Below, piece after piece: positions 42,368 to 51,587 of a DNA stretch of 64,000 bases. The translations under genes and the position numbers were made by a program. Under the pieces are notes generated by a model. The model did no database searches and was not told where the DNA came from. It saw only the letters and a list, made by a program, of their open reading frames with translations. The DNA is from Hymenobacter sp. UV11 (lineage in GTDB: Bacteria; Bacteroidota; Bacteroidia; Cytophagales; Hymenobacteraceae), in NCBI RefSeq assembly GCF_004684095.1, contig NZ_SRII01000008.1:234305-298304 (forward strand), read 5' to 3'. Positions within the stretch are counted from its first letter, which is position 1. The number at the start of each line of letters is the position of its first letter.

Positions 42368-44611
42368 CAGCACCCGCAGCTTGGCAAAGCTCAGCAGCAG
42401 CGTTTTCTCGCCTACTTCCTCAAACTGGATGATGGCTTTTACAGTACCGTTCTGCTTTTCGAGCGTGGCCACCTTGCCAAAACCAAATTTAGCGTGCTCC
42501 ACGCGCTGCCCGGCCTGCAAGTTACTCGTGTCGGAGGGTTGGAAGTCGGCCGGCGCCACGTACTTGGTCGCTACCGTCTTACGAGGGGGAGTAGCAATCA
42601 GGTTCGACCGGCGCTCAAATACGTGCTGAAATGGTGACTCGCTTACCACCGGACCAGCCGCAAATTTTACGTTAAGATATTGCGGATCAATCTCATCCAG
42701 GAAGCGCGACTTCTCGCACGAGCGCAGGTTGCCCCACTGGTAGCGCGAGGTAGCGTAGCTGAGCGTTAGCTTCTTTTCGGCCCGCGTAATGGCCACGTAA
42801 AAAAGCCGGCGCTCTTCCTCCAGGTCGGCCCGCGAGGTAATCATCATCTGGCTGGGAAAAAGATTTTCCTCCATGCCCACGATGTATACATTACGGAATT
42901 CCAGGCCTTTAGCCGAGTGAATGGTCATCATTGTCACGGCCTCGCCCTCCTGGGCGGCGTCCTTGAGGTCGGAGTCGGTAACGAGCGCGATATCCTGCAA
43001 AAACGCGCCCAGTGACTTGTCCTCGCGTTCGTGGTCGTCCACGTATTCCTTGATGCCGTTGAGCAACTCCTGAATGTTTTCGTAGCGCGACAAGCCCTCG
43101 ATGCTCTTGTCGGCGTACAATTCTTCAATCATACCCGAGTTTTTGGCAATAAACTTGGCCGCCTCGAAGGCATCTTCCTTGGCTGCTACGGCGGTGTAGC
43201 TCTTGATTTTTTCGGCAAAGCCTACCACCGGATTTGATACGCGGGCCGGCAAAAACTGCTCGGCATTGCTCACCACTTCCCAAAGAGTGTGGTTGGCTTC
43301 CTCGGCCGAATTAATTAATTTGCTAATCGTGGTATCACCAATGCCGCGCTTCGGATAATTAATTACCCTGCGCAAGGCCTGCTCATCATTCGGGTTTACC
43401 GTAAGCCGCAAATAAGCTACTAAGTCCTTGATTTCCTTGCGCTGATAAAAGCTCAGGCCACCCACAATCTTGTAGCGAATATTTAATTTGCGCAGCGATT
43501 CTTCCATCGCCCGGCTCTGGGCATTGGTGCGGTAGAGAATGGCAAAATTATCGTAGGACAGATGCAGATTCATCTTGTCCTCGTAAATAGATTGCGCAAT
43601 TAATTTGCCTTCCTCGTTGTCGGAAGCCGCCTTAATTACCTCAATTAAATTACCGTCCTCGTTATCCGAAAAAACGTCCTTGCGTAATTGTGCCTGGTTG
43701 TTTTTAATGACTGAGTTAGCCGCCCATACAATGTTTTTAGTGGAGCGATAATTCTGCTCCAGCTTAAATACATTTAACTCGGGGTAGTCTTTTTCGAAAT
43801 TCAGAATATTGGTAATATCGGCGCCGCGAAAGGCGTAGATACTCTGCGCATCATCGCCTACTACGCAAATATTCCGCTCTTTAGCCGCGAGCTTGCGGGT
43901 AATTAAATACTGCGAATAGTTGGTGTCCTGATACTCGTCCACCATCACAAACCTGAATTTATTCTGGTATTTATTGAGAATATCCGGGTGGTCGCGAAAC
44001 AGCACGTTGGTCTGGAACAGCAGGTCGTCAAAATCCATCGCGCCGGCCTTGAAGCAGCGCTGCTGGTACTGCTGGTACAGCACTCCGATTTTGGGCCGCA
44101 TCGCTGCCTCGTCATCCTGCTTGATAACTGGGTCATTGAGGTACTGCTGCACCGACACGAGCTTGTTCTTGGCGGCCGAGATACGGCCCAGCACCGTGCT
44201 GGCTTTGTAAAGCTTGTCGTCCAGCTCCAATTCCTTCACAATCTGCCCAATGAGGGTTTTTGTATCCTGCGTGTCGTAGATGGTAAACGAGCGGGGGTAG
44301 CCGATTTTATCGGCCTCAGAACGCAGGATTTTGGCAAAAACGGAGTGGAAAGTTCCCATCCACAGATTTTTGGCGTTCGGCCCCACTACCTTTTCAATAC
44401 GGGCGCGCATCTCCTTGGCAGCCTTGTTGGTGAAGGTGAGCGCCAAGATGTTGAAGGGGTCTACCCCCTGCTCCAGCAAGTGCGCGATGCGGTAGGTAAG
44501 TACCCGGGTTTTGCCCGAGCCGGCACCGGCGATAATCATGCAGGGGCCTTCCGTTTGGAGGACGGCAGCGGCCTGCGAGGGGTTCAAAAGCGCGTGATAA
44601 TCTAAAGCCAT
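42365..44611 (-). CDS. UvrD/PcrA-type DNA helicase
   Basis: A 748-residue superfamily 1A helicase. Motifs: Q motif (LNPSQAAAV), I GAGSGKT at 29-35, Ia TFTNKAAKEM, II VDEYQDTN, III VVGDDAQSIYAFRGA, IV EQNYRST, V TIHSAKGLEF and VI VAITRAEKKL. The C-terminal region includes a Tudor-like PcrA tail (GQRVEHAKFGFGKVATLE). It works in nucleotide excision and mismatch repair and clears RecA or RNA polymerase. Codons in the middle (about 43290-43930) are AT-richer than either end, as judged by eye. Confidence 0.95.
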   Translation of the reverse strand: MALDYHALLNPSQAAAVLQTEGPCMIIAGAGSGKTRVLTYRIAHLLEQGVDPFNILALTFTNKAAKEMRARIEKVVGPNAKNLWMGTFHSVFAKILRSEADKIGYPRSFTIYDTQDTKTLIGQIVKELELDDKLYKASTVLGRISAAKNKLVSVQQYLNDPVIKQDDEAAMRPKIGVLYQQYQQRCFKAGAMDFDDLLFQTNVLFRDHPDILNKYQNKFRFVMVDEYQDTNYSQYLITRKLAAKERNICVVGDDAQSIYAFRGADITNILNFEKDYPELNVFKLEQNYRSTKNIVWAANSVIKNNQAQLRKDVFSDNEDGNLIEVIKAASDNEEGKLIAQSIYEDKMNLHLSYDNFAILYRTNAQSRAMEESLRKLNIRYKIVGGLSFYQRKEIKDLVAYLRLTVNPNDEQALRRVINYPKRGIGDTTISKLINSAEEANHTLWEVVSNAEQFLPARVSNPVVGFAEKIKSYTAVAAKEDAFEAAKFIAKNSGMIEELYADKSIEGLSRYENIQELLNGIKEYVDDHEREDKSLGAFLQDIALVTDSDLKDAAQEGEAVTMMTIHSAKGLEFRNVYIVGMEENLFPSQMMITSRADLEEERRLFYVAITRAEKKLTLSYATSRYQWGNLRSCEKSRFLDEIDPQYLNVKFAAGPVVSESPFQHVFERRSNLIATPPRKTVATKYVAPADFQPSDTSNLQAGQRVEHAKFGFGKVATLEKQNGTVKAIIQFEEVGEKTLLLSFAKLRVL

Positions 44612-44620
44612 CTAAGGTAA

Positions 44621-44655
44621 GCTGTTAGCTACTAGCTGCTAGCCGTTAGCTTTTG
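44621..44655. repeat. GCTGTTA-type heptad repeat
   Basis: Five adjacent 7-nt units beginning GC (GCTGTTA, GCTACTA, GCTGCTA, GCCGTTA, GCTTTTG) begin 10 nt upstream of the helicase start codon. Confidence 0.9.
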
Positions 44656-44731
44656 GGAGAAATACGGGTCGAAAGGCGGCGGCGCCCAAAATAGCCCGCG
44701 GTGCCGCGGGCGGCTAGCTGACAAAGATAAG

Positions 44732-44759
44732 TTGGAGGGGGGGTAGGGCGGTATCTTTG
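44732..44759 (+). promoter_or_regulatory. candidate promoter of the DUF3109 gene
   Basis: TATCTTTG at 44752-44759 fully matches TAnnTTTG. A TTG at 44732 is 17 nt upstream, which is short. A GGGGTAGG octamer occupies the spacer. Confidence 0.4.
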
Positions 44760-44839
44760 TGCTACCGTTTTTAGGCAAACTGCCCGCCCGGCGGTTCTTT
44801 ACTAACCGCATTCTAGCGCCGATAAATTCGCTCCATCCC

Positions 44840-45409
44840 ATGATTGTTATCCAGAATACCGTTATCTCCGACGATGTGGCCGAAAATTTCTTCGTCTGCA
44901 ACCTCGATGCCTGCAAGGGCGCCTGCTGCGTAGAGGGCGACCTCGGCGCGCCCCTTGAGCTGGAAGAGCTGGAAATCCTGAAGAATGAGTACCCGAAAAT
45001 CGAGCCTTTCCTGACCGAGGCCGGCAAGCAAGCCATTGCGGCCCAGGGGCTTTACATCGAAGACTGGGAAGGCGACTATAGCACTACCACCATCAACGAC
45101 CGCGAGTGCGCCTACGCGCTTTATGACGAGCGCGGCATCCTGAAATGCGGCATCGAGCAGGCGTATCTGGCCGGAGCTACGACCTTTAAGAAGCCGATTA
45201 GCTGTCACTTATATCCCATTCGGGTCACGAAGTACGAGGGTTTTGAGGCCCTCAACTACGACCGTTGGGACATTTGCTCGCCGGCCTGCTCCTTCGGGGC
45301 CAAGCTGGGCGTGCCGGTGTATAAGTTTCTGCAAGAGCCACTGGAGCGCAAGTATGGCGCGGAGTGGTTCGCCGAGCTGGCCCGCGAGATTGAAAATCCG
45401 ACGGTATAA
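44840..45409 (+). CDS. DUF3109-family cysteine-rich protein
   Basis: A 189-residue protein from ATG 44840 (MIVIQNTVISDDV). It carries Cys20, Cys25, Cys29 and Cys30 (CNLDACKGACC) and further cysteines in DRECAYAL, LKCGIE, KPISCHLYP and WDICSPAC. This is the DUF3109 (YkgJ-related) pattern of a metal or Fe-S cluster-binding protein common in Bacteroidota. Function unknown; it sits alone between a heptad repeat and a long dispersed hairpin. Confidence 0.88.
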   Translation: MIVIQNTVISDDVAENFFVCNLDACKGACCVEGDLGAPLELEELEILKNEYPKIEPFLTEAGKQAIAAQGLYIEDWEGDYSTTTINDRECAYALYDERGILKCGIEQAYLAGATTFKKPISCHLYPIRVTKYEGFEALNYDRWDICSPACSFGAKLGVPVYKFLQEPLERKYGAEWFAELAREIENPTV

Positions 45410-45430
45410 GTTATTGGTTTATGATGCTAA

Positions 45431-45527
45431 AAAGAACGTCATGCTGAGCTTGTCGAAGCATTTGTACCGCATCGTTGGATGAAGCGGTAGAGATGCTTCG
45501 ACAAGCTCAGCATGACGTTCTTTTTTT
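45431..45527. repeat. dispersed-type 31-bp inverted repeat
   Basis: Arms 45431-45461 and 45493-45523 are perfect 31-bp reverse complements; an inner 6-bp stem (45465-45470/45484-45489) lies between, and T7 follows. The core word ATGCTGAGCTTGTCGAAGCA is one I recognise as dispersed in related Bacteroidota genomes. It can also act as terminator for DUF3109. Confidence 0.92.
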
Positions 45528-45545
45528 GTGTTTTAGCCGAATCTG

Positions 45546-46955
45546 CTACTGCATAAACACCGGACGGATAAGATTCTCAAACGTGAAAATCTCGTCCCAT
45601 TTCTCTTGGGTCAGCAGCTGGCGCTCGGTTACGGCGATGTCGTGGACGGACTTGCCGGTGGCGAGCGCTTCCTTGGCAATGCTGGCGCTGGTTTCGTAGC
45701 CGAGCACGGGGTTGAGCTGCGTCACGATGCCGATGCTGTTGTAGACCATATTGGCCGCGTGCGCCACGTTGGCGGTTATGCCGAGCACGCACTTCTCGCG
45801 CAGCGTGCGGCAGGCATTAGTCATGTAGGAGATGCTGGTGAAGAGCGCAAAGGAGATAACCGGCTCCATCACATTGAGTTGGAGCTGGCCGGCCTCGGCG
45901 GCCATCGTCACGGTGAGGTCGGCACCGATGACGTAGAAGGCCGTCTGGTTCACCACTTCCGGGATGACGGGGTTCACCTTGCCGGGCATAATGCTGCTAC
46001 CCGGTTGCAATGCGGGCAAGTTGATTTCGTTGATGCCGCAGCGCGGGCCCGACGAAAGCAGGCGCAGGTCGTTGCATATCTTGCTCAGCTTCACGGCCGT
46101 GCGCTTGAGCACGCCCGAAAGCTGCACGTAGGCCCCGGTGTCGTAGGTGGCCTCGATGAGGTCGCCGGCCAGGCTCAGGTCGAGGCCCGTGATGGTGCGC
46201 AAGTGCTTGGTAACAAGACCCGCGTAGCCGGAAGGCGCGTTGATGCCGGTGCCAATGGCCGTGGCGCCCATGTTGATTTCGGCAATGAGGCGGCGCGAAT
46301 CGTCGATGCGTAGCAGCTCCTCGCGTAGGTTAGTGGCGAAGGCGTTGAACTCGTCGCCCATGCTCATCGGCACGGCGTCCTGGAGCTGGGTGCGGCCCAT
46401 CTTGAGCACGTTCTGGAACTCCTCGCCCTTGGCAAAAAACGCGTCGGCCAGTTGCGACAGTGTGTCGCGGTAGCCGGCCAGCTTGTTATTCAGCGCAATG
46501 CGGAACGCGGTGGGGTAGGCGTCGTTGGTGCTTTGCGAGCAGTTGACGTGGTTGTTGGGGTGGCAGAACTGGTACTCGCCTTTCTGGTGGCCCATCAGCT
46601 CCAGGGCCACGTTGGCAATCACCTCGTTGGCGTTCATATTCACCGACGTGCCGGCCCCGCCCTGAATCATATCGGTTAAAAACTGATTGTCGAACTCGCC
46701 GCTGGCCACGCGGTCGCAGGCCTGCATAATGTAGTCGGCAATGGTGGGGTCGAGCACGCCCAACTCCTTGTTGGCCAGCGCCGCGCCCTTTTTTACAAAG
46801 GCCAGCGCCTGCACAAACAGCGGCTCGACCTTAATTGGAATGCCCGTAATGTGGAAGTTTTCCAGCGCCCGCAGGGTCTGGATACCGTAATAAGCGTCAT
46901 TCGGAATGGACAATTCGCCCAGGAAATCGTGTTCGAGGCGGGTGGGAGTTGGCAT
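45546..46955 (-). CDS. aspA: aspartate ammonia-lyase
   Basis: A 469-residue fumarase/aspartase superfamily enzyme, converting aspartate to fumarate and ammonia. The family signature GSSIMPGKVNP with catalytic Ser is present, as are GGAGTSVNMNANEVIAN and QSTNDAYPTA; these distinguish aspartase from fumarase. The protein is full length. It stands alone, followed by a 300-nt gene-free region. Confidence 0.93.
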   Translation of the reverse strand: MPTPTRLEHDFLGELSIPNDAYYGIQTLRALENFHITGIPIKVEPLFVQALAFVKKGAALANKELGVLDPTIADYIMQACDRVASGEFDNQFLTDMIQGGAGTSVNMNANEVIANVALELMGHQKGEYQFCHPNNHVNCSQSTNDAYPTAFRIALNNKLAGYRDTLSQLADAFFAKGEEFQNVLKMGRTQLQDAVPMSMGDEFNAFATNLREELLRIDDSRRLIAEINMGATAIGTGINAPSGYAGLVTKHLRTITGLDLSLAGDLIEATYDTGAYVQLSGVLKRTAVKLSKICNDLRLLSSGPRCGINEINLPALQPGSSIMPGKVNPVIPEVVNQTAFYVIGADLTVTMAAEAGQLQLNVMEPVISFALFTSISYMTNACRTLREKCVLGITANVAHAANMVYNSIGIVTQLNPVLGYETSASIAKEALATGKSVHDIAVTERQLLTQEKWDEIFTFENLIRPVFMQ

Positions 46956-47311
46956 GGGGGGTAGGGAAAAATAAGCGAGCTTAATCTTACGGCGCCAACT
47001 GCGATAGGGAGAGTTTTAGCGCAAAAAAGCCCGCCGGGGTTAGCAGCAGGCGTTGCGGTCGACGCGAACGAAGTTGCCCTCGGAAGGCGCGGAAGCTATC
47101 GGCGCGGTTGGTGCCAGGTGTCGGCTACGGGTAGCGGATTGCAGTTGGTCAATTACTGAATAATACCCAGGCTTTTGAACGGTACTTGCTACCCCTGCCA
47201 GGTGGCCAATCCTTCGTTATGAAGTAACCCCAATGGTCAATTTACAGTTTTACTAGCTGTACCTTGCCGGCTATCCTGGCCCTCGCTTCTTTCTCTAATC
47301 TCTCGTTCCAC
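46956..47311. other. 356-nt gene-free region
   Basis: Between the divergent aspA and pirin genes. It contains one GGGGTAGG octamer beside aspA and A/T-rich DNA before the pirin start. I see no ORF, RNA gene or clear repeat. Confidence 0.7.
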
Positions 47312-48034
47312 ATGCTCGCCCACATTCCTGCCGCCGCCCGCCACCACGCCGCCCCTACCGCCTGGCTTAGCTCGTATTTTCTATTCTCGTTTGCCGATTA
47401 TTACGACAAGCACAACATGCACTTCGGGCCATTGCGGGTGTTTAACGACGACACAGTGGCGCCGCAAAACGGCTTTCCACAGCACCCGCACTCCGAGATG
47501 GAGATTGTGACGCTGGTGCTCGAAGGCGAAGTGAGCCACGAAGACACCCTTGGCAACCGCACCGCCATCACGGCCGGTGAGGTGCAGCGCATGACGGCCG
47601 GTACCGGCGTGGCTCACAGCGAGATGAACCGCCAGGATAAGCCCCTGCACCTCTACCAGCTCTGGTTTATGCCCAGCCAAAAGGGCCTGGCCCCGAGCTA
47701 TGAGCAAAAAGATTTGGGCTTTTTGAAAGGCAAAAGCAATGAGCTGGTGCCCCTTGTGACCGGCCAGCGCGTGCTGGAAGACGTAGTCTATATGAACTCG
47801 AACAGCACCGTATACTGGAGTAATCTGGACTGTGGTAAGGGGCTGACGTTCAAAACTTTCCCAATCAGACTTACCTTTATTTATGTGAAGCAGGGCAGCA
47901 TTACGGTGAACGGCACGGAGCTGAATGCCAATGACCAGGCCCGCATCGACGCCGAAAATGTGCTGGAGATAGAAGCCACCAAGGACGCCCAGTTTATTTT
48001 AATAGACCTGCCCGGCAGCGAGGCAAATTATTAA
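47312..48034 (+). CDS. pirin-family bicupin
   Basis: A 240-residue pirin starting at ATG 47312. The metal-site block HPHSEMEIVT and the GEVQRMTAGTGVAHSEMN strand are conserved. A C-terminal second cupin is shorter. Relatives include YhhW-type quercetinase and redox-sensing pirins; the role here is unknown. Stop codon and the GAF gene start are 6 nt apart, so the two form an operon. Confidence 0.92.
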   Translation: MLAHIPAAARHHAAPTAWLSSYFLFSFADYYDKHNMHFGPLRVFNDDTVAPQNGFPQHPHSEMEIVTLVLEGEVSHEDTLGNRTAITAGEVQRMTAGTGVAHSEMNRQDKPLHLYQLWFMPSQKGLAPSYEQKDLGFLKGKSNELVPLVTGQRVLEDVVYMNSNSTVYWSNLDCGKGLTFKTFPIRLTFIYVKQGSITVNGTELNANDQARIDAENVLEIEATKDAQFILIDLPGSEANY

Positions 48035-48040
48035 GTATTG

Positions 48041-48751
48041 ATGACCAGTACGACTACCAGCTTTCCTGATTCACTGATACCGCCGCACGATGCGGCCCGG
48101 CTGCGCACGCTGCATCACTACCAGATTGTGAACACCACGCCGGAGCAGATTTTTGACGACTACGTGGCCTGGTCAGCGCAGCTTTTTGGGGTGCCCATCT
48201 CGCTTATTTCGCTCGTTGATGCTGATTATGTGTGGTTTAAGGCATTGGCCGGGGCTTCGGGTATTCCGGGCCTGACGCGCAACGAAAGCATGTGCTCGGC
48301 CGCCATTCTGGTGGGCGAGCAAGTCGTACTATCTGATTACAAGCCTGAGAGCTGCCGCCTCATTAAGCCCGATGTAGCGCAGGCTATTGGCCTTAATTTT
48401 TATGCTGGGGCGGCGCTCATTGCCAAAGACGGCGCCCGCCTAGGTATGCTGGCTATCATTGCCCGCGAGGTGCGCGGCTTCACGGCGGCCGAGGCACACC
48501 TGCTCACGCGCCTGGCCTACCTGGTGAGCCAGACCATTGAGCTACGCTACCACTACCTAGCCACCAAGCAGGCCACGGAGTGGGACGACGCCCAGCAGGA
48601 ACTCACGAAAGCCCTGGACGAGAACTCGGCCCTGGCCCGCTACCTCGCTTCCCGCAGTCAGGGCATCGATTTCAGCAAAGAGGAAGTGATGCAGCCCATT
48701 ATCCGGCGGCTCGCCAGCGTGGCGCAGGTGCTGGAGCGGCGGCTGAAGTAG
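48041..48751 (+). CDS. GAF-domain sensor-like protein
   Basis: A 236-residue protein. Residues about 20-175 form a GAF domain (FGVPISLISLVDADYVWFKAL, MCSAAILVGEQVVLSDY, GAALIAKDGARLGMLAIIARE), followed by a helical region without enzymatic signature. No HATPase, GGDEF or other output is present. The protein could sense a small molecule or redox state and signal through its helices. Co-transcription with pirin is likely. Confidence 0.85.
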   Translation: MTSTTTSFPDSLIPPHDAARLRTLHHYQIVNTTPEQIFDDYVAWSAQLFGVPISLISLVDADYVWFKALAGASGIPGLTRNESMCSAAILVGEQVVLSDYKPESCRLIKPDVAQAIGLNFYAGAALIAKDGARLGMLAIIAREVRGFTAAEAHLLTRLAYLVSQTIELRYHYLATKQATEWDDAQQELTKALDENSALARYLASRSQGIDFSKEEVMQPIIRRLASVAQVLERRLK

Positions 48752-48758
48752 CGTGTGC

Positions 48759-49631
48759 TTACTTGCTGGCCGGCACCTGGGGTAGTTTGAAGACCGTTCT
48801 GAGCGCCTGCAGTGCCGCCGGGTGGTAGATAGTCTGGTGCGTTTCGGCGGGCAGTGGGGCGTAGTGCCACGTAATGGCCGGCGGGGCTACCGTGCGCAGG
48901 CTAGCCGCCAGGTGGCGCGTGGCTTCGGCAATATCGGGCTGGCTGCTGGCCGCGAGGTACAGCGTTTTGGCGGGGCCGGCGTAGGCGCGCAGCAGGTGGT
49001 CGGCCTGCTTGGTCAGGTAGTTGTTATTCCACCATAGGCTGGGGTCGAATGCTAGGTAAGTGGTGAATAAATCGGGTTCCAGCAAGAGCGTTTCAACCAC
49101 AAAAAGGCCCGCCAGCGACTCGCCCACAATGGCCGTTTCGGGGGTGGTGCGGTAGCGCTCCCGGATGGCCGGCATCAGTTCGGTGCGCAGGAAGGCGCGA
49201 AAGGCCGCCGAGCCGCCCACGCGCGGGGCTATTTTGCGGTCCTCTTCGTTGGTGGTAGGGCCGGTGAGGTCGCGCCGGCGCTCGGTGTTTTCGATGCCGA
49301 CCAGCAAGAAGGGCCGCATAGCCTCATCGCCCACCAGCACCTCCACCAGCCCCGCTACATGCAGAAAATCTTCCTTTATTCCGCCGTCGGGCATGTAGAG
49401 CACGGGCAGCGGCTGGCTGGCATTGCCGCCGTAGCCCGGCGGCGCATACACGTTGATACGCCGGGTTTCATGCAGCACCTTCGACTCGATGGTGAACGTT
49501 TCGCCGATGCAGAGGGGGGTAGGGCTGAGTACCGTTTGGGCGCGGGCGCCGTGCGCAACGAGGAGTAGCAGCAACGCGCCCAAACATGCTTGCTGCCAGG
49601 CGCGTAGCAGACCGGATAAGGAAATTAGCAT
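48759..49631 (-). CDS. secreted esterase (Fes/IroE-like family)
   Basis: A 290-residue exported hydrolase with signal peptide (cleavage near ARAQ, residue 32). The nucleophile Ser is in VGESLAGLF (about 169). The fold has LPVLYMPDGG before it and conserved GIENTERRRDLT, matching the putative-esterase family (PF00756) close to siderophore (enterobactin) esterases. Substrate is unknown. It follows the M2 peptidase gene by 3 nt on the same strand, so they are co-transcribed. Confidence 0.85.
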   Translation of the reverse strand: MLISLSGLLRAWQQACLGALLLLLVAHGARAQTVLSPTPLCIGETFTIESKVLHETRRINVYAPPGYGGNASQPLPVLYMPDGGIKEDFLHVAGLVEVLVGDEAMRPFLLVGIENTERRRDLTGPTTNEEDRKIAPRVGGSAAFRAFLRTELMPAIRERYRTTPETAIVGESLAGLFVVETLLLEPDLFTTYLAFDPSLWWNNNYLTKQADHLLRAYAGPAKTLYLAASSQPDIAEATRHLAASLRTVAPPAITWHYAPLPAETHQTIYHPAALQALRTVFKLPQVPASK

Positions 49632-49634
49632 ACC

Positions 49635-51503
49635 TCACATCGTGTATTTGTGCCCCTTGTTCTGGGCTTGCAGATAGGTCATCAGCGGCTGAAAATAATC
49701 GACCATCGCGCGGGCCGAGAGGTCTTCGCCGGTCTTTTCTTTTAGCACCACGCGCCAGTCGCGGCTGCTGCCGGGGCGCATGATATCCTGCAAAAACTGG
49801 CCAACCTCGTGGCTGCCGTAGTAGTTGGTGGCGTGCGGGTCCTGGTGCAGAATGTGGCGGGCGATGTGGTCGTGCAATTGAAATAGCAGCACGTAGCTCA
49901 GAGCATAGTCGTAGTACTGCGCGGGGTCGTCGTTGATGTGGGTTTTGGTGGCCGGGTCGAGGTAAGCCTCGCCGCGGGGGGTAGGGGGCACCATGCCCTG
50001 GTATTGCTTGCAGAGCGCCCACCACTTGGCGTTGAGCTGGTCGGCGGGCAGGTTGTCGGCATAAAACGCGTTTTCCCACTCGCTCATCACACCCGAGGCG
50101 AAGGGGATGAATGGCACGTACTGTAGCGCTTCTTTCAATAATTGCTGGGTCTGGTCGGTCTGGGTTTTGGCGTCAACCAGCCCCAGGCCCACCAAAAAGG
50201 GCTTTTGCTGCGCGGCCAGGCCCATCATGCTGCCGATGGCCTCGTGGTAGGCGCGGTTGGCGCCCTGGCGCAGCAGCGGCGGCACGTCGGGGTTGGTGTA
50301 GGTGAGGTAGTAGTAGATGTGGCCCAGTTCGTGGTGGGTGGTTTCGTACCACTCGGTGTTGGGCTCCACGCTCATCAGGCTGCGCACGTCCTGGTCGAGG
50401 TCCATGTGCCAGGCCGAGGCGTGGTTGTTCTTCTTGTAAGCCGCGCCGGGGGGTAGGGGGTAGAGGCTGCTCTTTTCGTAAAAGCTGGCGGGCAGTGCCG
50501 GAAAGCCCAGGCTTTGGTAGAAGCGCTCGGCTTGCTTCACTGGCCACTGCTGGCCTTTTTTGGCAATAGCCGCGTCGAGGTTGATGCCTTTTACCGTCAC
50601 CATGCTGCCCCAGTCCTGGCCCCAGCGGTTGGGCAGCCAAGAGGCAGGCAGGTAGTCGGGCACCTGCTTAGTGTGGTATTTCTTGGCCAACTCATAGCGG
50701 GCGTAGGTGTGCAGCTCGCGGTAGAGCGGGCGCAGCTCGTCGTTGAGCTTGCGCACCAGCGCCATCATCTCCTCGCGGGTCAGGCCATAGTCGCTGGCCT
50801 GGTACGAGAAAAAATCGGGGTAGCCCAGCGCCTGCACGGTCTGGTTGCGCAGGTCGCGCAGGTTCAGCAGGCCTGGCTTGAGGGTGGGGCCAATGGCCTT
50901 GCTGGCCTCCCAGATTTGCTGGCGCTTCTGCGGGTTGTTCTCAGTGCGCAGCAGCGCGTCGATATCGTTGGTAGTGACGCTCTTGCCCGCGTACTTGTAG
51001 TCGAAGCCGTAGAGTTTCTCGGTCTGCGCGGCCTCGGCCTTGATGCGGCGCTTCACTAGGTCGGCCACGGTCTGGGGCGAGTTGGCGGCGTTATACAGCG
51101 CCGTTTCCAATTGCTTGGTTTGCAGCGGCGTGAGCTGGTCTTTGTGGGCCAATAATTCGCGCAGCCGGGCAATGGTGGGGGCCGAGCCGGCGAAGGCGGC
51201 CATGCGCTCATTGGCGCGGGCGGTGCGGCCGGCGTTGGTAGTGTCGCCGGGCACAATGTGCGTGTTGCTGGTCCACTCGGCCTCGCTGGCCTGCGCGTAG
51301 AGGCGCACGTATTCAGCGGTATACTGCGCCAGGAAGGTCTCGGCCTGGGCGCGGTAATTGGGAGGGGTAGGGGCAACTACGGCGGCCGGCGGGGCGGGGG
51401 TAGTCGCCACCGGCACCTTAGCTGTGGGGGCGCAGGCGGTGAGCAGCGCGGCCAGCACCGGCCAGGGCCGGGCAAAACGAAATTCGGAATAGCGCGTTTT
51501 CAT
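49635..51503 (-). CDS. M2-family peptidyl-dipeptidase (ACE-like) lipoprotein
   Basis: A 622-residue zinc peptidase with a lipoprotein signal (lipobox LTAC, near residue 24) and a Pro/Ala linker. The zinc site HELGH (in THHELGHIYYY, about residue 389) is followed 24 residues later by the Glu of NRAYHEAIGS, and the substrate segments GSMVTVKGINLDA and YNAANSPQ match M2. ACE-type enzymes cut C-terminal dipeptides. It would act in the periplasm or on the cell surface. Confidence 0.92.
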   Translation of the reverse strand: MKTRYSEFRFARPWPVLAALLTACAPTAKVPVATTPAPPAAVVAPTPPNYRAQAETFLAQYTAEYVRLYAQASEAEWTSNTHIVPGDTTNAGRTARANERMAAFAGSAPTIARLRELLAHKDQLTPLQTKQLETALYNAANSPQTVADLVKRRIKAEAAQTEKLYGFDYKYAGKSVTTNDIDALLRTENNPQKRQQIWEASKAIGPTLKPGLLNLRDLRNQTVQALGYPDFFSYQASDYGLTREEMMALVRKLNDELRPLYRELHTYARYELAKKYHTKQVPDYLPASWLPNRWGQDWGSMVTVKGINLDAAIAKKGQQWPVKQAERFYQSLGFPALPASFYEKSSLYPLPPGAAYKKNNHASAWHMDLDQDVRSLMSVEPNTEWYETTHHELGHIYYYLTYTNPDVPPLLRQGANRAYHEAIGSMMGLAAQQKPFLVGLGLVDAKTQTDQTQQLLKEALQYVPFIPFASGVMSEWENAFYADNLPADQLNAKWWALCKQYQGMVPPTPRGEAYLDPATKTHINDDPAQYYDYALSYVLLFQLHDHIARHILHQDPHATNYYGSHEVGQFLQDIMRPGSSRDWRVVLKEKTGEDLSARAMVDYFQPLMTYLQAQNKGHKYTM

Positions 51504-51587
51504 GCCCGAAAGGTAGGCGGCGCGCCGGCCGTGCGGCCGTGCCCTTCGGCTGCCCTACCCCTTACTTTTACTGTTAACCTACAATTT

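Noticed and set aside
46956..47311. Possible small RNA or tRNA in the 356-nt spacer
   Set aside because: No cloverleaf, terminator or conserved RNA motif could be drawn.
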